From positions 310,001-374,000 of the forward strand of contig NZ_BAABJW010000003.1 of NCBI RefSeq assembly GCF_039543505.1: a stretch of DNA of 64,000 nucleotides. Direction: 5' to 3'. Shown piece after piece: positions 1 through 7,065 of the stretch. The position numbers and the translations under genes are program-made. Each line of letters begins with the position of its first letter. Positions within the stretch are counted from its first letter, which is position 1. Below the pieces are notes generated by a model. That model was not told the DNA's origin. It saw only the letters and a program-made list of their open reading frames with translations, and searched no databases. This stretch comes from Litoribaculum gwangyangense. GTDB lineage: Bacteria; Bacteroidota; Bacteroidia; Flavobacteriales; Flavobacteriaceae.

Positions 1-578
1 ATTAATTGCTTGACGTTTTCAATATCGTTGTAACGCGCCAACAAGGTATCTTTTGCTGTTCCTTGTGTAACACCAGGACTATTAGGCGTTCCAAAAGTAC
101 TGGCACCACTACCCGCTTGAATTAAAAACGAATCGGAATGCCCATGGTAGCAACCAGCAAACTTGATGATTTTATCTTTACCTGTAAATCCTCGCGCTAA
201 ACGAATGGCACTCATACAAGCCTCTGTACCCGAATTTACAAAGCGTATTTTATCAATATTAGGTACCATGGAAACTGCCAATTCTGCGATTTGGGTTTCA
301 ATTTCGGTGGGCATTCCAAAAGAGGTTCCTTTTTTAGCTTTTTCAATAACCGCATTAACTACAGGTTCGTAGGCATGACCCAAAATCATAGGTCCCCAAG
401 AATTGATATAATCAATCAATCGGTTTCCATCTTCATCATACAAATAGGCACCTTTAGCTTCTTTAACAAAAATGGGAGTTCCACCAACACCCTTAAAGGC
501 CCTAACCGGTGAATTTACACCTCCCGGAATCACTTTTTCTGCCTCTGCAAACAAGGCACTGCTCCTTTTATAAATCAT
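1..578 (-). CDS. hemL: Glutamate-1-semialdehyde 2,1-aminomutase, 5' part (truncated by window edge)
   Basis: This PLP enzyme converts glutamate-1-semialdehyde to 5-aminolevulinate in the C5 pathway of tetrapyrrole synthesis. The minus strand is open from an ATG at 578 to the window edge, giving about 192 N-terminal residues that begin MIYKRSSALFAEAEKVIPGG. Family landmarks are IPGGVNSPVRAF, the GGTPIF and GAYLYD segments, a VNSGTEA motif that binds the cofactor phosphate, and the CYHGH segment followed by GSGASTFGTPNSPGV. The catalytic lysine lies beyond the edge. It starts 8 bases after the stop of the LysM lipoprotein gene and appears to be the last visible member of a minus-strand operon. 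The identification is secure; only completeness is unknown. Confidence 0.95.
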   Translation of the reverse strand, partial: MIYKRSSALFAEAEKVIPGGVNSPVRAFKGVGGTPIFVKEAKGAYLYDEDGNRLIDYINSWGPMILGHAYEPVVNAVIEKAKKGTSFGMPTEIETQIAELAVSMVPNIDKIRFVNSGTEACMSAIRLARGFTGKDKIIKFAGCYHGHSDSFLIQAGSGASTFGTPNSPGVTQGTAKDTLLARYNDIENVKQL

Positions 579-586
579 GTATTTAA

Positions 587-1387
587 TTAATTTTCTGAAG
601 GCTTTACTACTAATACTTGACCGATACTTAGTGCGGTATCGTTTAAACCATTCAAATTTTGAAGTTCTTTGACTGTAATATTATACCGCTTGGAAATGGA
701 ATACAACGTATCACCCTTTGAAACCGTGTATGAAATAACCGTTTCTTCATCCGGTGTTTCATGCTTTACATATGCGTCTCCTAACACTTCTTTGTCGAGT
801 TCGTGTAAATTGTAGCGCTCAATTAAACTGATTAATTTTTCTGGGTATTTTCTATCGGTTGCATATCCTGCAGCTTTCAACCCTTTTGCCCAACCTTTAT
901 AATCTTCTTTTTTCAAACTAAAAAGATTGGAATAGCGCTTACGCTCTGTTAAAAACAATGAATGGTCTCTAAAGGAATATTTAGGGTCATTATACTTTCT
1001 AAAACATTCTTGAGCCGCATCATCATCATGATAAATTTTAGCACCCGTCCATTCATGACATTTAATTCCAAAATGGTTATTAGCTTCTACGGAGAGTCGT
1101 CCGTTCCCCGAAGCCGATTCCAAAATCCCTTGAGCCAAGGTAATACTTGCGGGAATGTTATAAAGGCGCATTTCAATTTGGGCGATTTCTTTGTAAATGT
1201 CTATATACTTTTCGGTATCGTTTGCATAAGTCTTTTCCGGCTTTGAAGTCGTGTTCTCTAAATTTTCTTCATGTATTACAACCTCTTCTTTGTTTTCAAT
1301 TGTTCGTTTTTTTGTTACTACGCTTCTTTTTGCTTTACAACTAAAAAGCATCAAACCTAAACATAGTATTACAAATATTCTGTTCAT
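587..1387 (-). CDS. Glucosaminidase (GH73-type) lipoprotein with C-terminal LysM
   Basis: This is a predicted peptidoglycan hydrolase of 266 aa. A lipoprotein signal ends at Cys17 (LFSC). A charged linker follows, then a mannosyl-glycoprotein endo-beta-N-acetylglucosaminidase-like domain at about residues 60-200. The segment SITLAQGILESASGNGRL contains the likely catalytic glutamate, and NNHFGIKC and the AAGYATD segment are also typical. A single LysM domain (residues about 217-262, YTVSKGDTLYSISKRYNI) should bind the glycan strand. Location is inferred to be periplasmic, anchored to a membrane by lipid. It lies 4 bases downstream of the ACC deaminase-like gene and 8 bases upstream of hemL, so it is probably co-transcribed. 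A role in cell-wall turnover or separation is inference. Confidence 0.9.
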   Translation of the reverse strand: MNRIFVILCLGLMLFSCKAKRSVVTKKRTIENKEEVVIHEENLENTTSKPEKTYANDTEKYIDIYKEIAQIEMRLYNIPASITLAQGILESASGNGRLSVEANNHFGIKCHEWTGAKIYHDDDAAQECFRKYNDPKYSFRDHSLFLTERKRYSNLFSLKKEDYKGWAKGLKAAGYATDRKYPEKLISLIERYNLHELDKEVLGDAYVKHETPDEETVISYTVSKGDTLYSISKRYNITVKELQNLNGLNDTALSIGQVLVVKPSEN

Positions 1388-1391
1388 TTAG

Positions 1392-2303
1392 CTACTCGAT
1401 TATTGATAAATTTTTCTTTTTTAAAACGGCATTCATACCCTTAATTCCTTGTAAACCTCCAGTATGAATGGCCAATATTTTTGAACCTTTCGGAAAATAG
1501 TTTTTTTCGATTAAATCAAAAATCCCAAACAACATTTTTCCAGTGTAAACTGGGTCTAAAGGTATTTTATAATCTATTTTAAACTTATTGATAAAACTGA
1601 TTAATGGTTCATTTATTTTAGCATAGCCTCCAAAATGGTAATCGGTGATAAGTTTCCAATTGGTTTTTGTTGCAAATTTACTAATATCTTCTTGTAAAAA
1701 CTCACCTTTTAACGCTGGAAAACCTAAAACTTGTTGACTGGGTTTTGAACAATTTATAATACCAGATATTGTTCCACCTGTTCCCACAGAGCAACATAAA
1801 AAATCAAATATTTCATCTTGCTTAGTTAAAATTTCCTCACAACCTTTAACCGCCAAAGTATTAGTTCCACCTTCTGGAATCAAGTAAAAACTATCAAATT
1901 CACGTTTTAAATCACTAATAAAATCTTCTGAATTCTTATTTCTAAAATCCGTTCTAGAAACAAACTTAAACTGCATACCACAATTTTTGGCAAAATTTAA
2001 TGTTGGATTTTTTCCATAGGTATTCATTAACTCTTCGCCTCTGATAATTCCAATGGTTTTAAAACCAAAATTTTGTCCTACTGAAGCCACTGCAGCGATG
2101 TGATTTGAATACGCTCCCCCAAAGGTTAACAAGGTTTTAAAACCCTTTTTTTCCGCTTCAACCAAGTTGTATTTAAGCTTTCGGTATTTGTTCCCAGATA
2201 TAAAGGGGTGGATAAGGTCTTCACGTTTTATATAAAGTTCAATACCCTTTTTCTTAGGTAAACTTACTGGTTGAATAATGTTGTATTCTAGCTCAAATAT
2301 CAT
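1392..2303 (-). CDS. PLP-dependent enzyme, ACC deaminase / D-cysteine desulfhydrase family
   Basis: This 303-aa fold-type II PLP enzyme has the SGNKYRKLKY motif near residue 36, whose lysine should form the Schiff base with PLP. Further features are TFGGAYSNHIAA, a glycine-rich phosphate-binding loop (SVGTGGTISG), and a C-terminal IHTGGLQG segment typical of this family. Members deaminate 1-aminocyclopropane-1-carboxylate or desulfhydrate D-cysteine. Sequence alone does not separate the two, and many flavobacterial copies are only annotated at family level. It overlaps the upstream 116-aa gene by 11 bases, which supports translational coupling in a cytoplasmic operon. Confidence 0.85.
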   Translation of the reverse strand: MIFELEYNIIQPVSLPKKKGIELYIKREDLIHPFISGNKYRKLKYNLVEAEKKGFKTLLTFGGAYSNHIAAVASVGQNFGFKTIGIIRGEELMNTYGKNPTLNFAKNCGMQFKFVSRTDFRNKNSEDFISDLKREFDSFYLIPEGGTNTLAVKGCEEILTKQDEIFDFLCCSVGTGGTISGIINCSKPSQQVLGFPALKGEFLQEDISKFATKTNWKLITDYHFGGYAKINEPLISFINKFKIDYKIPLDPVYTGKMLFGIFDLIEKNYFPKGSKILAIHTGGLQGIKGMNAVLKKKNLSIIE

Positions 2304-2643
2304 GGGTGCGAAAGTACTTTAAAAATGCCCAAAATGGACGTTGCTTTAAATAATAAAAATTAGTTTCATTAAGGTAAGCTTCTCTTTCAAAAGATATATT
2401 TCGATAAGCCATGTTCCACTTTTTATATTGAAAAAGGCGACATAAAAACTCAAAAACATAAATAATATAAAAGGGAATAATTAAAAATTCCAATTGTTGT
2501 TTTAAGTGTATTTTTTCATGATTTATCAACACTTTGTCTTTCTTAAAACGTTTAAACTTCAGAAACACAAAAGGAAAAATGGCTAAACCTGTATAGCCTT
2601 TGGGAACTAAATATTTTGAAATTAAAATCATGATTTGCAACAT
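2293..2643 (-). CDS. Small membrane-associated protein with HExxH motif
   Basis: This 116-aa protein is of unknown function. A hydrophobic N-terminal stretch (about residues 5-28) is followed by a basic segment and then NHEKIHLKQQLE, which contains an HExxH-like zinc-binding signature. A second hydrophobic helix (IPFYIIYVFEFL) follows, and the C-terminus is aromatic (FWAFLKYF). The layout resembles a reduced metallopeptidase-like membrane protein of the type often annotated as hypothetical in flavobacteria. A third zinc ligand may be the glutamate in SFEREAYLNE. It is the first gene of the minus-strand operon leading to hemL and overlaps the next gene by 11 bases. Peptidase activity is not demonstrated. 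Confidence 0.7.
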   Translation of the reverse strand: MLQIMILISKYLVPKGYTGLAIFPFVFLKFKRFKKDKVLINHEKIHLKQQLEFLIIPFYIIYVFEFLCRLFQYKKWNMAYRNISFEREAYLNETNFYYLKQRPFWAFLKYFRTHDI

Positions 2644-2666
2644 TCAAAAATCAATCCAAATTACAT

Positions 2667-2674
2667 TATCTTTG
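2667..2674 (+). promoter_or_regulatory. Candidate Bacteroidetes -7 box (TATCTTTG)
   Basis: TATCTTTG matches the Bacteroidetes -7 consensus TAnnTTTG and lies about 97 bases upstream of the 54-aa gene at 2771. No TTG-type -33 box was seen at the usual distance, so support is weak. Confidence 0.3.
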
Positions 2675-2770
2675 TAAAGCTATGAAATAAGCCTCAAATA
2701 ACAATTTTTGGTATAAACCTAGATTGTAATAGGCGAATTACATCTGACCATTAAAAATAAATTGTAACAG

Positions 2771-2935
2771 ATGAAAAAAATAATCCCCATAGAAGAAGAC
2801 GATTACTACTTAACTCCAGAAGGTTATAGATGCTTTACCGAACAGTACCACTTGAAGAGAGGGTATTGCTGTGAGAGTGGTTGCAAACATTGTCCCTATG
2901 GCTTTAACAAAAAAAAGAATACTCAAAATAATTAG
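2771..2935 (+). CDS. Small cysteine-rich protein, DUF5522-like
   Basis: A 54-aa open frame starts at ATG 2771 and stops at TAG 2933-2935. The protein begins MKKIIPIEEDDYYLTPEGYR and carries a cysteine cluster, CCESGCKHCPYGF, near its C-terminus. This resembles the DUF5522 family of short proteins, and the CCxxxCxxC arrangement could bind a metal ion. It is separated from its neighbours on both sides and is probably monocistronic. The function is unknown; the sequence pattern looks like a genuine conserved small protein rather than a chance frame. Confidence 0.75.
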   Translation: MKKIIPIEEDDYYLTPEGYRCFTEQYHLKRGYCCESGCKHCPYGFNKKKNTQNN

Positions 2936-3055
2936 TGCATTAAATTGTTGCTTTTAAATAGAACGCTTGGTACGATTATTGCAATATTAATAATTGTGTA
3001 AACCGTTAAAAAAGGCGATATTAATTCCATACTTTATTTAACAATTAACAAAAAT

Positions 3056-3628
3056 ATGGTTATGAAAAAATTATTAAAAAAATTACCATTATTAGCATTA
3101 TTAATTGTGGTAACATCATGTAGCTCTATAAGAGTGGCTACAGATTATGACAAAAATGCAAAATTTGGCGAATATAAAACCTTTGCGTTTTTTAAAACAG
3201 GTATCGATAAAGCTGAAATTAGTGATTTAGATAAACGACGAATTCTCCGCGCTATTGAAGCAGAACTTTTGGCCAAAGGGTTTACCAAATCTGAAACACC
3301 AGATTTATTGGTCAGTCTTTTTACAAAATCCCAACAACGTGTAGATGTATACAATAACGCCTGGGGCATGGGTGCCTGGGGCTGGGGTGGATGGGGTCCT
3401 TGGGGCGGGTGGGGTCCAGGTTGGGGCTGGGGTTGGAATCAACCAAGCACTTCTGTATCTACTGAAGGCGTTTTATACATAGACCTTATTGACGCTAATA
3501 AAAAAGAACTCATATGGCAAGGCATGGGTACTGGCTTCTTAAGTCGAAATATGGAAAAAAAAGAAGAACGTATTAAAGAATTTGTGTCAAAAATTATGGA
3601 GAAATATCCTCCAGGAGCAATTCAGTAA
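3056..3628 (+). CDS. DUF4136 lipoprotein with Trp/Gly-rich insert
   Basis: This 190-aa protein has a lipoprotein signal (VTSCSS, lipid-carrying Cys at residue 22). The body has DUF4136 features: DYDKNAKFGEYKTFAFF, the helix DLDKRRILRAIEAELLAKGF, and a C-terminal LYIDLIDANKKELIWQGMGTG. Between them, residues about 101-125 form a tract of almost only Gly and Trp. DUF4136 proteins are outer-membrane or periplasmic lipoproteins of unknown role. The first codon may be ATG 3056 or the ATG two codons later. A strong terminator follows directly, so it is likely a single-gene transcript. Confidence 0.88.
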   Translation: MVMKKLLKKLPLLALLIVVTSCSSIRVATDYDKNAKFGEYKTFAFFKTGIDKAEISDLDKRRILRAIEAELLAKGFTKSETPDLLVSLFTKSQQRVDVYNNAWGMGAWGWGGWGPWGGWGPGWGWGWNQPSTSVSTEGVLYIDLIDANKKELIWQGMGTGFLSRNMEKKEERIKEFVSKIMEKYPPGAIQ

Positions 3629-3633
3629 AATTT

Positions 3634-3666
3634 AAAAAAGCGATTCTAGTAAGAGTCGCTTTTTTT
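3634..3666 (+). terminator. Rho-independent terminator after the DUF4136 gene
   Basis: The arms AAAAAAGCGA-T-TCT and AGA-G-TCGCTTTTTT flank a four-base AGTA loop and run into a T tract. The hairpin starts 5 bases past the stop codon. Confidence 0.85.
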
Positions 3667-3739
3667 ATTTGATACCAAAATTTTTCAATTCCTTTTCATT
3701 ATTCGTATTTTTACTTAAACTATTTTCAGTAGAAAAACA

Positions 3740-5497
3740 ATGGATCAATCAATTGAAACAAACCCTATTTTAAATCGCTTACCAAAGCACTTAAAACAGT
3801 TTATAAAACCTCAAAATTACGAGTCATATTCTGCTATTGACCAAGCTGTTTGGAGATACGTTATGCGCAAAAATGTCGATTTTTTAAAAACAGTAGCGCA
3901 CAAATCGTATTTAGAGGGCTTAAAACAAACGGGCATTTCCATTGATAGTATTCCCAACATGTACGGCATGAACCGTATTTTAAAAGATATAGGTTGGGCA
4001 GCCGTAGCTGTTGATGGCTTTATTCCACCCAATGCCTTTATGGAATTTCAAGCCTATAACGTGTTGGTTATCGCCAGTGATATTAGACAATTAGAACATA
4101 TAGAGTACACGCCTGCTCCAGATATCATTCATGAAGGCGCAGGACATGCCCCCATTATTGCCAACCCAGAGTACGCCGAGTATTTAAGACGTTTTGGTGA
4201 AATTGGTTGTAAAGCTATTTCGTCGGCTAAAGATTATGAACTTTATGAAGCCGTGAGACATTTATCCATCATCAAAGAAGCTCCCAATACAAGTGAAAAA
4301 GATATTGCTTCCGCAGAAAAAAAAGTTGAGGAACTTCAACAAAACATGGGAGAACCGAGTGAAATGGCTCTTATTAGAAATTTGCATTGGTGGACGGTTG
4401 AATATGGATTAATTGGCACTATCGAGAATCCGAAAATTTATGGTGCAGGCCTGTTATCCTCTATTGGTGAAAGTGCTTGGTGTATGACTGATGCTGTTGA
4501 AAAATTGCCTTATAATATTTCGGCAGCCTTTAAAGATTTTGATATCACCAAACCTCAACCTCAACTTTATGTCACTCCAGATTTTGCACATTTAAGTTTG
4601 GTTTTAGAAGAATTCGCCAACACCATGGCACTGCGAAAAGGAGGTCTTTCAGGAGTAAATAAACTCATTAATTCTCAAGCTTTAGGCTCAGTTGAATTGA
4701 GCACCGGATTACAAATTTCTGGGATATTTTCAGAAGTTATTGAAGCTAATGGAAACCCCATTTATATCCAAACCACGGGAAAAACAGCTTTATCATACCG
4801 AGAAAAAGAATTAGTTGGTCATGGTGTAGAAAACCATCCTGATGGCTTTGGCTCACCAATAGGAAAATTGAAAGGCATTAATCTCGCTATTGAAGATATG
4901 AGTCCCAGAGATTTAAGTGCTTACCATATTTATGAGGAAAAAAAGGTAACCTTAGAGTTTGAAGGGGGTGTGAAAGTTTCTGGTGAAATCATTACAGGAA
5001 AACGAAATCTACAAGGAAAAATAATATTAATCAGTTTTAAAAATTGCACCGTTACCCACAACAATACTGTTCTGTTTAAACCTGAATGGGGGATATATGA
5101 TATGGCGGTTGGAAAAGACATTGTCTCGGCATTTTCTGGTCCAGCGGATTTGAATAGCTTTAATTTGATGACCCATAAAATATCTTCTCAAACCATTCAT
5201 GTAAAAAAATCTGAAAAACGGTTGGAGTTAGAAAATTTATACCAACTAGTTAGGGATTACAGAGTAGGTAAAAACATGACAGTTTCTAGAACGAAGGTTT
5301 TAGAACAACTTATTGAAAAACATCCAAACGATTGGTTATTGCCTGTTGAACTCTATGAATTGGCATTTAAAGGCAATGAAAAATCTCTTTGTGAAAGTAT
5401 TTTAAAACATCTAGAAACTGTGAAACAAAATAAACCTGAAGTTGGAAAATTAATAGATGACGGGCTGGATATTATTAACAAAAAAGTTAAAGTTTAG
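3740..5497 (+). CDS. Aromatic amino acid hydroxylase (phenylalanine 4-monooxygenase-like), long form
   Basis: This tetrahydropterin- and iron-dependent hydroxylase has 585 aa. The catalytic domain occupies about residues 30-330 and shows the iron ligands in HEGAGH (His131 and His136) and the glutamate of WWTVEYGL (Glu221). The best-known bacterial enzyme (PhhA) is roughly 260-300 aa; this one has about 250 additional C-terminal residues with no domain I recognise. The likely reaction is phenylalanine to tyrosine in the cytosol, but tyrosine or tryptophan hydroxylation cannot be excluded. It converges with the enoyl-CoA hydratase gene, with one base between stop codons and no visible terminator. 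Confidence 0.88.
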   Translation: MDQSIETNPILNRLPKHLKQFIKPQNYESYSAIDQAVWRYVMRKNVDFLKTVAHKSYLEGLKQTGISIDSIPNMYGMNRILKDIGWAAVAVDGFIPPNAFMEFQAYNVLVIASDIRQLEHIEYTPAPDIIHEGAGHAPIIANPEYAEYLRRFGEIGCKAISSAKDYELYEAVRHLSIIKEAPNTSEKDIASAEKKVEELQQNMGEPSEMALIRNLHWWTVEYGLIGTIENPKIYGAGLLSSIGESAWCMTDAVEKLPYNISAAFKDFDITKPQPQLYVTPDFAHLSLVLEEFANTMALRKGGLSGVNKLINSQALGSVELSTGLQISGIFSEVIEANGNPIYIQTTGKTALSYREKELVGHGVENHPDGFGSPIGKLKGINLAIEDMSPRDLSAYHIYEEKKVTLEFEGGVKVSGEIITGKRNLQGKIILISFKNCTVTHNNTVLFKPEWGIYDMAVGKDIVSAFSGPADLNSFNLMTHKISSQTIHVKKSEKRLELENLYQLVRDYRVGKNMTVSRTKVLEQLIEKHPNDWLLPVELYELAFKGNEKSLCESILKHLETVKQNKPEVGKLIDDGLDIINKKVKV

Positions 5498-5498
5498 A

Positions 5499-6260
5499 CT
5501 AATTATTAAACCTTTTTAAGGTTTGTTTAGTAAACTCGCTCAAAACTAATTTTCCACTCATTTTAGCACGCTCAGCAAGTAATACATCCCAATGCGCTGT
5601 GTGCTCCCAAAACACATGTTTCAATCCTTTTAAGGCTTCAGGGTTGTAGTTGCTTAATCTTTCAGCGAGTGTTTTAACGGCCTCATCCAATGCTTCTAAA
5701 CTATCAAAAACCTCGGCATACAAACCCTTTTCTTTAGCATATTCTGCCGAGTAAAATTCTTGTGCATTAATTGTTAATTGAGACATAGCTGATTTTCCTA
5801 TTTTTCTTGAAACAGCAGGCTCTATAACAAAAGGCCCAATCCCTATACTTAATTCGCTTAATTTTATCGAAGCATGTTTGGTCGCCAAACAATAATCAGT
5901 TGCAGCCGCTAAACCAACGCCGCCACCAACGGCTTTACCTTGTACTCTGCCAATAATAAGCTTCGGAGATTTTCGCATGGCATTAATAACATTGGCAAAA
6001 CCAGAAAAAAATTGCTCTCCGGTTTCCTCATTTTCAATATTTATTAATTCATTAAAACTGGCACCAGCACAAAACGTTCTTTCACCACCACTTTTTAAAA
6101 CGATAACATGAATATCACTATTTAAACCTGCTTGAATGATGGTTTGTTCTAGTTTAAACAAAACCTCTGAGGGCATGGAGTTTTTATCTGGATGAAAAAA
6201 CTCTATATAACCAACTTTATTTTCTTGTTTAAATGTAACATAAGGTTGTTCCATAATCAA
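5499..6260 (-). CDS. Enoyl-CoA hydratase/isomerase family protein
   Basis: This 253-aa crotonase-fold enzyme has the oxyanion-hole segments CAGASFNEL and GKAVGGGVGLAAATDYC, and a helix ELSIGIGPFVIEPAVSRKIG carrying candidate acidic catalytic residues. The length is standard for the family. The substrate cannot be read from the sequence; fatty acid or branched-chain amino acid degradation are the usual roles. The start may be ATG 6260 or the ATG two codons downstream (MEQPYVTF). The gene stands alone on the minus strand. Confidence 0.85.
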   Translation of the reverse strand: MIMEQPYVTFKQENKVGYIEFFHPDKNSMPSEVLFKLEQTIIQAGLNSDIHVIVLKSGGERTFCAGASFNELINIENEETGEQFFSGFANVINAMRKSPKLIIGRVQGKAVGGGVGLAAATDYCLATKHASIKLSELSIGIGPFVIEPAVSRKIGKSAMSQLTINAQEFYSAEYAKEKGLYAEVFDSLEALDEAVKTLAERLSNYNPEALKGLKHVFWEHTAHWDVLLAERAKMSGKLVLSEFTKQTLKRFNN

Positions 6261-6405
6261 TAAAATATTATTTACTTGAAGGTTTGAAGATACGCATTAT
6301 ACAACTAATGTAATTATATGATTAATTATAATTTTCTAATCCGAAATCGTAGTTAATACATGTATTACAATTTGGCTAAAAAATTAGCTAAAAGCAAAAA
6401 TAGTT

Positions 6406-7062
6406 TCAAATTAAGTTATTCTTTTTTGCTTTTTGAATAGCCTCTATTTTGTTATGAACTTGTAATTTTTTATAAATATTTTCAATATGTTTTCTTACTG
6501 TACCAACAGAAAGAATAAGATTATCGGCTATTAAACCATAACTTAGGCCTTTACTAAGTTGCTCTAAAACATTTACCTCTCTGGTGGTTAACTTAATATT
6601 TTCTATATCTTGAGATTTTTCAATATTCAAAGGATTTCTCAGTAATTTCAAAGTCTTCATAGCTATTGAGGGATTCATGGCGGCACCTCCATTTAAAGTT
6701 TCTTTTATCCCATTATAAAGATCTTTAGCATTTACTTCTTTTAGCAAATAACCATCAGCCCCAGCTTTTATGGCATTAAAAATATTCTCATCGTTATCAA
6801 AAACAGTTAGCATAATAATTTTAATATGAGGATACCTTTTTTTAACAACCTCTGTTGCTTCAATACCATTTAAAACAGGCATTTCAATATCCATCAAAAT
6901 AACATCAATATTGTGATTTTCATCAATTTTAGTTAACAAATCATGACCGTTAAAGGCTGTGAATTTTACTTCTAGTTCCTTAAAAAAAGAGAGCTTTTCT
7001 TTTACCGCACTTATTAAAAAAGAATTATCATCTGCTATTGCTATTTTTAAATTCATAAACAA
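6406..7062 (-). CDS. NarL/LuxR-family response regulator
   Basis: This 218-aa regulator has an N-terminal receiver domain with acidic residues DD (11-12), phospho-acceptor Asp58 in VILMDIEMP and a conserved lysine in GYLLKEV. The C-terminal LuxR helix-turn-helix begins LTTREVNVLEQLSKGLSY and has a recognition helix near SVGTVRKHIENIYKKL. It lies 3 bases after the histidine kinase gene, so the two form a cognate pair. Its target genes are not evident from the window. Confidence 0.93.
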   Translation of the reverse strand: MFMNLKIAIADDNSFLISAVKEKLSFFKELEVKFTAFNGHDLLTKIDENHNIDVILMDIEMPVLNGIEATEVVKKRYPHIKIIMLTVFDNDENIFNAIKAGADGYLLKEVNAKDLYNGIKETLNGGAAMNPSIAMKTLKLLRNPLNIEKSQDIENIKLTTREVNVLEQLSKGLSYGLIADNLILSVGTVRKHIENIYKKLQVHNKIEAIQKAKKNNLI

Positions 7063-7065
7063 ATA

